Origin: CAWDNM01 sp964521195
Lineage (GTDB): Bacteria > Actinomycetota > Coriobacteriia > Anaerosomatales > JAAXUF01
Assembly: GCA_964521195.1 (NCBI GenBank)
Contig: CAZFRE010000009.1
Coordinates: 1-58,762 of the forward strand
DNA length: 58,762 bases
Reading direction: 5' to 3'
The translations under genes and the position numbers were made by a program. Below the pieces are notes generated by a model. It was given only the letters and a program-made list of their open reading frames with translations. It did not search any database and had not been told where the DNA came from. How positions within the stretch are numbered: the first letter of the stretch is position 1; each line of letters starts with the position of its first letter. Positions 53,676-58,762 of this stretch are shown piece by piece.

Positions 53676-54920
53676 ATGCCCGAGTACAACACCGGCGACA
53701 CCGCCTGGATACTCGTATCAGCCGCCCTGGTGCTCTTCATGACCCCCGGACTCGCAGCGTTCTATGCGGGTATGGTGCGTCGCAAGAACGTCTTGGACAC
53801 CACTGTTCAGAACTTCATCGCGATGGGACTGATCGGCGTGCTGTGGGCCGTCATCGGCTACTCGCTCGCGTTCACTGACGGGTCGGGCGCGCTCGCACCG
53901 TTCATCGGTGGCCTTCAGCTCGTCGGCCTCAACGGCATCGCGAACACCGCGCACTCCCTCGCGGGTACGATCCCGCAGTCGGTATTCGCGATGTTCCAGG
54001 GAATGTTCGCGATCATCACGGTCGGCCTGATCACCGGCGCCGTCGCCGAGCGCATGAAGTTCTCGGCGTACCTGGTGTTCGCGACGCTGTGGTCGCTGCT
54101 CGTGTACAGCCCGCTCGCCCACTGGGTGTGGCAGCCGACCGGCTGGCTCTTCAAGCTCGGCGCCCTCGACTTCGCGGGCGGCACCGTCGTCCACATCTCC
54201 TCGGCGGCCGCGGCGGTCGCCTGCGCGATCATGCTCGGCAAGCGTCAGGGCTACGGCAAGGACAAGTTCCACCCGCACAACCTGCCGATGACCGTCCTCG
54301 GCGCGGGCATCCTGTGGTTCGGCTGGTTCGGCTTCAACGCCGGCTCCGCGCTTGGCGCCAACGGACTGGCCGGCTCGGCGTTCCTCAACACCAACATCGC
54401 AGCTGCGGCTGCGGTCCTCACCTGGACCATCGTCGAGTGGAAGCACGCCGGCAAGCCCACCGCGCTCGGCGCCGCCTCCGGTGCCGTCGCCGGCCTGGTG
54501 TGCATCACACCGGCGTGCGGCTACGTCGAGCCGTGGGCCGCGCTCGTCATCGGCGGCATCGCGGGTGCGGCGTGCTACTTCGGACTCTTCATCAAGGGCA
54601 AGCTCAAGCTCGATGACGCGCTCGACGTCCTCGGCATCCACGGCGTGGGTGGCACGCTCGGCGCGATCCTCACGGGCGTGTTCGCGACCACGAGCATCAA
54701 CGCCGCGATCGAGGGCCACCAGGGCCTGCTCTACGGCAACCCCGCACAGGTCGGCATCCAGCTCGTCGGCGTCGTCGCTGCCTGGGCCTTCTCGTTCGTG
54801 CTCAGCATGGCCATCCTCGCCGGTATCAAGGCGGTCATGGGCCTGCGCGTGGACGAAGAAGCCGAGATCCGCGGTCTCGACCTTTCCGAGCACGGAGAAG
54901 AGGGCTACATCTTCGAGTAG
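53676..54920 (+). CDS. amt: Ammonium transporter (Amt family)
   Basis: A 414-residue channel with eleven membrane segments. Conserved features include FYAGMVRRKNVLDTTVQN, HWVWQPTGWLF, DFAGGTVVHISSAAAAV with the first pore His region, WFGWFGFNAGSALGANG, and the second pore His in DDALDVLGIHGVGGTLGAI. It moves ammonium across the membrane and is blocked by the PII protein encoded next. The ATG at 53676 follows AAGGAGGACGACG. The amt-glnK-glnD order is the nitrogen-control operon known from actinobacteria. Confidence 0.96.
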   Translation: MPEYNTGDTAWILVSAALVLFMTPGLAAFYAGMVRRKNVLDTTVQNFIAMGLIGVLWAVIGYSLAFTDGSGALAPFIGGLQLVGLNGIANTAHSLAGTIPQSVFAMFQGMFAIITVGLITGAVAERMKFSAYLVFATLWSLLVYSPLAHWVWQPTGWLFKLGALDFAGGTVVHISSAAAAVACAIMLGKRQGYGKDKFHPHNLPMTVLGAGILWFGWFGFNAGSALGANGLAGSAFLNTNIAAAAAVLTWTIVEWKHAGKPTALGAASGAVAGLVCITPACGYVEPWAALVIGGIAGAACYFGLFIKGKLKLDDALDVLGIHGVGGTLGAILTGVFATTSINAAIEGHQGLLYGNPAQVGIQLVGVVAAWAFSFVLSMAILAGIKAVMGLRVDEEAEIRGLDLSEHGEEGYIFE

Positions 54921-54983
54921 GCACGAACCTCGTACTGCCATTGGGAACGAACTGACCACACCGGTAATGACAAGGAGTCGGCC

Positions 54984-55322
54984 GTGAAGAAGATCGAAGC
55001 CATCATCAAGCCCCACAAGCTCGACGATGTGAAAGACGCACTCAGCACGCTCGGGGTCGCCGGCATGACCGTCACCGACGTTCGTGGCTACGGCCGCCAG
55101 AAGGGCCACACGGAGATCTACCGAGGCGCCGAGTACACTGTGGACTTCGTGCCCAAGGTGAAGGTCGAGGTCGTCGTCGATGATTCCGTGGCCGAGGCCG
55201 CCGAGAACGCGATCCTCGAAGCCGCACGCACCGAGAAGATCGGCGACGGCAAGATCTTCACCATCGACGTCGCCTCCGCGGTCCGGATCCGGACCGGCGA
55301 GCGCGGGCCGGAAGCCCTCTAG
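54984..55322 (+). CDS. glnK: Nitrogen regulatory protein PII (GlnK)
   Basis: A 112-residue PII protein. The PII signature YRGAEYTVDFVPK contains Tyr51 in the T-loop, the site modified by GlnD (uridylylated in proteobacteria, adenylylated in studied actinobacteria). The 2-oxoglutarate/ATP-binding GYGRQKGHTEIYRG and GDGKIFTIDV segments are intact. It should gate the Amt channel. The GTG at 54984 follows AAGGAG. glnD begins two bases after its stop codon. Confidence 0.95.
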   Translation: MKKIEAIIKPHKLDDVKDALSTLGVAGMTVTDVRGYGRQKGHTEIYRGAEYTVDFVPKVKVEVVVDDSVAEAAENAILEAARTEKIGDGKIFTIDVASAVRIRTGERGPEAL

Positions 55323-55324
55323 GG

Positions 55325-57574
55325 TTGCGGTCCTACCTCGCTGCCCGCAGTGAGCTGCTCGCCTCCGCCGAGCCGGGCCTCGACGCGGCGCGACACCTCT
55401 CGGCACTGACCGACGAAGCCGTCCGGGATCTCGCCCGGGCGGCTTCGTCGCAAGTGCGGGGGCGCGTCGCCATCGTCGCGCTTGGCGGCTGGGGTGCGGG
55501 CGCGATGCTGCCGTCGAGCGATCTCGACATCCTCGTGCTGTCCGACCTGCCGGCCTCCAAGCTCAAACCGTACGTCGAAGCTGTGCTCTACCCCCTCTGG
55601 GATGCGGGGCTGTCGGTCGGACACCAGGTACGCACTCCGCGAGAGCAACTCGCTGCCATGCGCGAGGACTTCGTCACGTGCACCGCCGCGCTCACGGCGC
55701 GCGTCCTCGCCGGTGACACGTCATGGGCGGAGCGCGAGCTCTTCGGGTTCGCCGGTGACGCACACAAGCGTGCGCGCAGGCTGCTCGCCGAGCTTGCAGC
55801 CCGACCGAGGCCCGGATCCCCCTACCTGCTCGAGCCGGACCTGAAGGACGGCGCCGGCGGGCGCCGGGACTACGACGAACTCGTCTGGACCTCGACGGTG
55901 CTCACCGGCGCGATCCAGCACGAGCCGTCCGCGCTCGTCGGCGCCGACATCCTCACCGCCCGCGAGTTCGCGACACTCGCGGCTTCCGCACGCACGATAG
56001 CGTCCGCCCGCTGGGCGCTCTCGCTCGCGGGCACGGGCAACGTGCTCGCCCTCGACGCTCTCGAGGCGCTACCTCCGGGGCTTGCCGACGCGGCGCAACT
56101 CGCACTCGCCGAGACCGCGCTCGTCCTCGTGAACGCGCGGCAACGCCTCGGCGGCAGGATCGTCGACCCGGACGCGCCGCTGTCCGCCGAAGCGGTGCTC
56201 GCGCTGCTCGACGGCGGAGAGGGCGCCCTCGAACCGCTCGAGCACGCCGCCCAATCCGGGCGCCTCGAAGCGCTCGCGCCCGGTTATCGCGATCTCATGA
56301 CGCTGAGGCGCCCTGGTCTCGGTCACGAGCTGACCGTGGGCGCGCACTCCCTGCGCGCGGCAGCGATGGTGCTCTCCCCGCCCGAGAACGACGGGCCGCT
56401 CGCACGGTCGCTCGCCGCACTCGCGCACCCGCGTGTGGTGCAGGTGGCCGCGTTCGCGCACGACGTCGGCAAGACCGGGAGCGGCGCGAACCACGCCGAG
56501 GTCGGCGCCGGACCCGCCGAGGAGATCGCACGACGATTCGGGCTCGAGCACGACGCCGCCCGCGACGTCGGCGACCTGGTCAGGCTGCACCTCGCCCTCG
56601 CGGAGCTCGCCACCCGTACCGATCTCGACGACGAGGAAGCGGTCCTCTCGGCGGCCGCCCGTATCGGCAGACGAGAGCTGCTCGCTCCCTTGCACCTGCT
56701 CACCGCCGCGGACTCCCTTGCAACCGGGCCCGCGACGTGGAGCTCGTGGCGGGGCGTGCTCCTGGGGGCCCTCGTGTCCCGACTGGACGCGGCCTTGTCC
56801 GATGATGTCGATGGTGCGGGCCTTGTGGCGGCCGGGGAAGCGGTGCGCGCCGCTACGTCGTCCGCGCTCGAGCACGCCTCCGACGCCGAGCGCGCGTTCG
56901 TGCGCCTTGCGCCGCTCCGCTACCTCGCGAGCCGGCAGCCGGCAGAGGTCGCCCGCGATGCGCGGCTCGTCGCCAGCCTGTCGGCAGCCGGCGGCGCCGA
57001 CGATGCGCGTGTCGCCGTGTCGCCCGGGCCCACGGAGGGGGCGCACGTCCTCACGGTGATCGCGCACGACCGCCCCGAGCTGCTGGCACGGGTCGCAGGC
57101 GCCATCGCGCTCGCGGGGCTCGATATCCTCTCGGTCGACGCGTACGGCGCGCCCGGCGGCATCGCGATCGACTCGTTCGCGGTCGCCTCAGCGACGTTGC
57201 GCCCCGTGACGACCGAGACCTTCACGGGCTTCGAGCGCCTGCTCGGCGCAGCGCTCAGGGACCGCCTCGAGCTTCGTACCCGACTTCTCGAACGCCGGAA
57301 GCACTACCCGACCCGTGGTCGCGCGCCGGTGCGCGTGAAGACCGTCGCGGCCGGGTACGACACCGCTGTGCGCGTCTCGGCGCCGGACCGGCCGGGGCTC
57401 CTGCACGATCTGGCGCAGGCGGTGTCCGCGACAGGCCTCAACATCCGTTGGGCGAAGGTGCTCACCGTCGACGGCACCGCGATCGACACGTTCCATGTCG
57501 TCGACGCCGACGGAAACGTACCGGATGACGGGGTCGTCGGTCACCTCGCCATGCGGCTGCGGGAGATCGGATAG
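55325..57574 (+). CDS. glnD: PII nucleotidyltransferase GlnD
   Basis: A 749-residue bifunctional enzyme. The nucleotidyltransferase domain has GGWGAGAMLPSSDLDILVL, with the catalytic Asp pair but a looser glycine motif than the usual GGYGRGEL. EPDLKDGAGGRRDYDEL follows. An HD domain for the reverse reaction has AFAHDVGKTGSGANHAEVG (near 375-395). Two C-terminal ACT domains, starting around 580 and 680, sense glutamine. Both domains look active. The start is a TTG at 55325, just after the glnK stop and within the usual spacing of GGAAG. It modifies GlnK according to nitrogen supply. Confidence 0.92.
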   Translation: MRSYLAARSELLASAEPGLDAARHLSALTDEAVRDLARAASSQVRGRVAIVALGGWGAGAMLPSSDLDILVLSDLPASKLKPYVEAVLYPLWDAGLSVGHQVRTPREQLAAMREDFVTCTAALTARVLAGDTSWAERELFGFAGDAHKRARRLLAELAARPRPGSPYLLEPDLKDGAGGRRDYDELVWTSTVLTGAIQHEPSALVGADILTAREFATLAASARTIASARWALSLAGTGNVLALDALEALPPGLADAAQLALAETALVLVNARQRLGGRIVDPDAPLSAEAVLALLDGGEGALEPLEHAAQSGRLEALAPGYRDLMTLRRPGLGHELTVGAHSLRAAAMVLSPPENDGPLARSLAALAHPRVVQVAAFAHDVGKTGSGANHAEVGAGPAEEIARRFGLEHDAARDVGDLVRLHLALAELATRTDLDDEEAVLSAAARIGRRELLAPLHLLTAADSLATGPATWSSWRGVLLGALVSRLDAALSDDVDGAGLVAAGEAVRAATSSALEHASDAERAFVRLAPLRYLASRQPAEVARDARLVASLSAAGGADDARVAVSPGPTEGAHVLTVIAHDRPELLARVAGAIALAGLDILSVDAYGAPGGIAIDSFAVASATLRPVTTETFTGFERLLGAALRDRLELRTRLLERRKHYPTRGRAPVRVKTVAAGYDTAVRVSAPDRPGLLHDLAQAVSATGLNIRWAKVLTVDGTAIDTFHVVDADGNVPDDGVVGHLAMRLREIG

Positions 57575-57641
57575 CGCTTCGAACGAGCGGCAACGGGTAC
57601 ACTCGGCGTGCGCCCATCATCCGCGACGCCTGGAGTGACAC

Positions 57642-58199
57642 ATGACGATCTACACCCGCCGAGGCGACCACGGCGAGACCTCGCTCGGCGACGGCACCCG
57701 CGGCCGCAAGGACGGCCTGCGCGTCGAGGCGTACGGCGCCGTCGACGAGGCCAACAGCTTCGTGGGACAGGCGCGTGCAGCCTGTGCGGACCCACGTCTC
57801 GACGCGGTGCTCGGATTCGCGCAGCACCGCCTGTTCAACTGCTCGAGTCGGCTCGCTGCGGCAGTCGCCGCCCAGCGCCCGCCCGGCATCACCCTCGACG
57901 ACATCTCGGCGCTCGAGGCCGCCGTGGACGCGTTCGAAGCGACGAGCGGACCAGCTGGGGGGTTCGTCCTCGAAGGCGGATGTGAATCCGCGGCGCGCCT
58001 CCACGTCGCGCGGGCAGTCGTACGCAGGGCCGAGCGACGCGTCGTCGCGCTCGCAGCCGCCGAGCATGTCGATGAGACGGTCCTCGCGTTCCTCAACCGA
58101 CTGTCCGACGTGCTGTTCGCAGCGGCGCGCTACGCCAACACGACAGCCGGGGCGACCGAGGAGCTGTGGGACCCGAGCATTCGGCCCCCAGTACCGTAG
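57642..58199 (+). CDS. PduO-type ATP:cob(I)alamin adenosyltransferase
   Basis: A 185-residue enzyme. The N-terminal TRRGDHGETSLGDGTR and YGAVDEANSFVGQARA and the C-terminal FLNRLSDVLFAAARYAN with its conserved Arg/Asp pair identify the PduO/MMAB family. It transfers adenosyl from ATP to cob(I)alamin to make coenzyme B12, so the organism likely uses adenosylcobalamin enzymes. The ATG at 57642 has only a weak binding site (TGGAGTG). A TACACT box at 57598-57603 may be its promoter. Confidence 0.92.
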   Translation: MTIYTRRGDHGETSLGDGTRGRKDGLRVEAYGAVDEANSFVGQARAACADPRLDAVLGFAQHRLFNCSSRLAAAVAAQRPPGITLDDISALEAAVDAFEATSGPAGGFVLEGGCESAARLHVARAVVRRAERRVVALAAAEHVDETVLAFLNRLSDVLFAAARYANTTAGATEELWDPSIRPPVP

Positions 58200-58274
58200 C
58201 GAAGCGACGACCCGACCCCGCGCAGGTTCGCTATACTCACGTTCCCCGCGCTTGCATCTCAAGGAGGCCAGTCC

Positions 58275-58762
58275 GTGATCGCCGCCGCGAAGTACCAGGC
58301 CATGCTCGACCGGCTCCAAGAGCTCGGCAGCGTGCTGGTGGCGTACTCCGGTGGTGTCGACTCCACCCTCCTTGCATTCGCCGCCCACGCGGTGCTCGGC
58401 GAACGGTGCGCGGCGGTGCTCGCATCGTCCGACACCTACCCGGAGCGCGAGGCGGCCTACGCGCGCGATCTCGCGGCGCGTCTAGGCCTGCGGCTCATCG
58501 AGGTGGAGACGTCGGAGCTCGCCGACCCTCGGTTCTCGGCGAACGAGCCGGACCGCTGCTACCACTGCAAGACCGAGCTCTTCGGACTCTTGCAGAAGGT
58601 CGCGGACGTCCACGGGCTTGCCTGGGTCGCTGATGGCAGCAACGCCGACGACCTGGCCGATCACCGCCCCGGTCGTCGTGCGGCCGCCGAGCACGACGTC
58701 GTCAGTCCCCTCGCCGAAGTCGGCCTCACCAAGTCCGAGATCCGCGAGCTCGCGCGCGAGCT
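58275..58762 (+). CDS. larE: LarE-like ATP-dependent sulfur transferase (partial, cut by window end)
   Basis: The first 162 residues are present; the gene runs off the right edge. The PP-loop SGGVDSTLLAFAA (from about residue 25) and EPDRCYHCKTELF (Cys95, Cys98) match LarE, in which the conserved cysteine gives up its sulfur to build the nickel-pincer cofactor of lactate racemase and relatives. An ExsB/NAD-synthase-like homologue is possible, but the CYHCK motif favours LarE. The GTG at 58275 has AAGGAGG 7 bases upstream. TATACT at 58232-58237 is a likely -10. Confidence 0.85.
   Translation, partial: MIAAAKYQAMLDRLQELGSVLVAYSGGVDSTLLAFAAHAVLGERCAAVLASSDTYPEREAAYARDLAARLGLRLIEVETSELADPRFSANEPDRCYHCKTELFGLLQKVADVHGLAWVADGSNADDLADHRPGRRAAAEHDVVSPLAEVGLTKSEIRELARE

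Noticed and set aside
53718..55406. Long minus-strand open frame opposite amt and glnK
   Set aside because: A shadow of two well-identified plus-strand genes.

Overview
The window is dense, GC-rich bacterial DNA with short intergenic gaps, many GTG/TTG starts and frequent ATGA/GTGA gene overlaps. The set whiA-yvcK-rapZ-uvrC next to gapA-pgk-tpiA-gpmI-secG, the amt-glnK-glnD order and the ubiD/ubiA/ubiX triad (as in futalosine-type menaquinone synthesis) point to an actinobacterium, most likely a deep-branching, possibly anaerobic Coriobacteriia/OPB41-like lineage. That placement is inference. A complete rpoN (sigma-54) with its own kinase/activator pair is unusual for actinobacteria. No CRISPR, IS element, phage or rRNA was seen.

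Layout. 1-2603: two hairpins, a small hypothetical gene, tRNA-Val (minus), tRNA-Gly and tRNA-Cys (plus) and a GT4 glycosyltransferase. 2672-14072 (minus): a long run read right to left, made of a GAF/PP2C phosphatase, a STAS-HATPase fusion, a broken ORF, a nitroreductase, a HAD hydrolase, a membrane phosphodiesterase-like protein, ubiD-ubiA-ubiX, a YqhA-family protein and a 50-residue small ORF. 14147-22781: thiol/metal genes (ccdA, HMA protein, CDF exporter, CsoR/CstR-type repressor, thioredoxin) flanking a sigma-54 block (rpoN, histidine kinase, NtrC-type activator). 22903-32133: a membrane-anchored ferrochelatase-like protein, a PHP phosphoesterase, an aminotransferase, a PAS/GAF/PP2C phosphatase, an O-antigen-ligase-like protein and a secreted FG-GAP repeat protein. 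32333-38327: tRNA-Leu and an oppABCDF peptide uptake operon. 38672-53427: secG, lower glycolysis, whiA/yvcK/rapZ, uvrC, recQ and uvrA, all on the minus strand. 53676-58762 (plus): amt-glnK-glnD, a PduO-type adenosyltransferase and the start of larE.

The most distinctive feature is an apparent CsoR/CstR regulon. Three near-identical ATACCC-N4/5-GGGTAT palindromes each lie inside the -35/-10 spacer of a good promoter: before ccdA, between the CDF exporter and the repressor gene, and between thioredoxin and the ferrochelatase-like gene. The repressor keeps both conserved cysteines (C43, C72) but has Ser68 where copper-sensing CsoR has its His ligand. This suggests a persulfide/thiol (CstR-like) or altered metal response. 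The divergent ferrochelatase-like protein lacks the catalytic His and has an N-terminal membrane anchor, so the group may be a thiol/metal homeostasis system not yet described as a unit.
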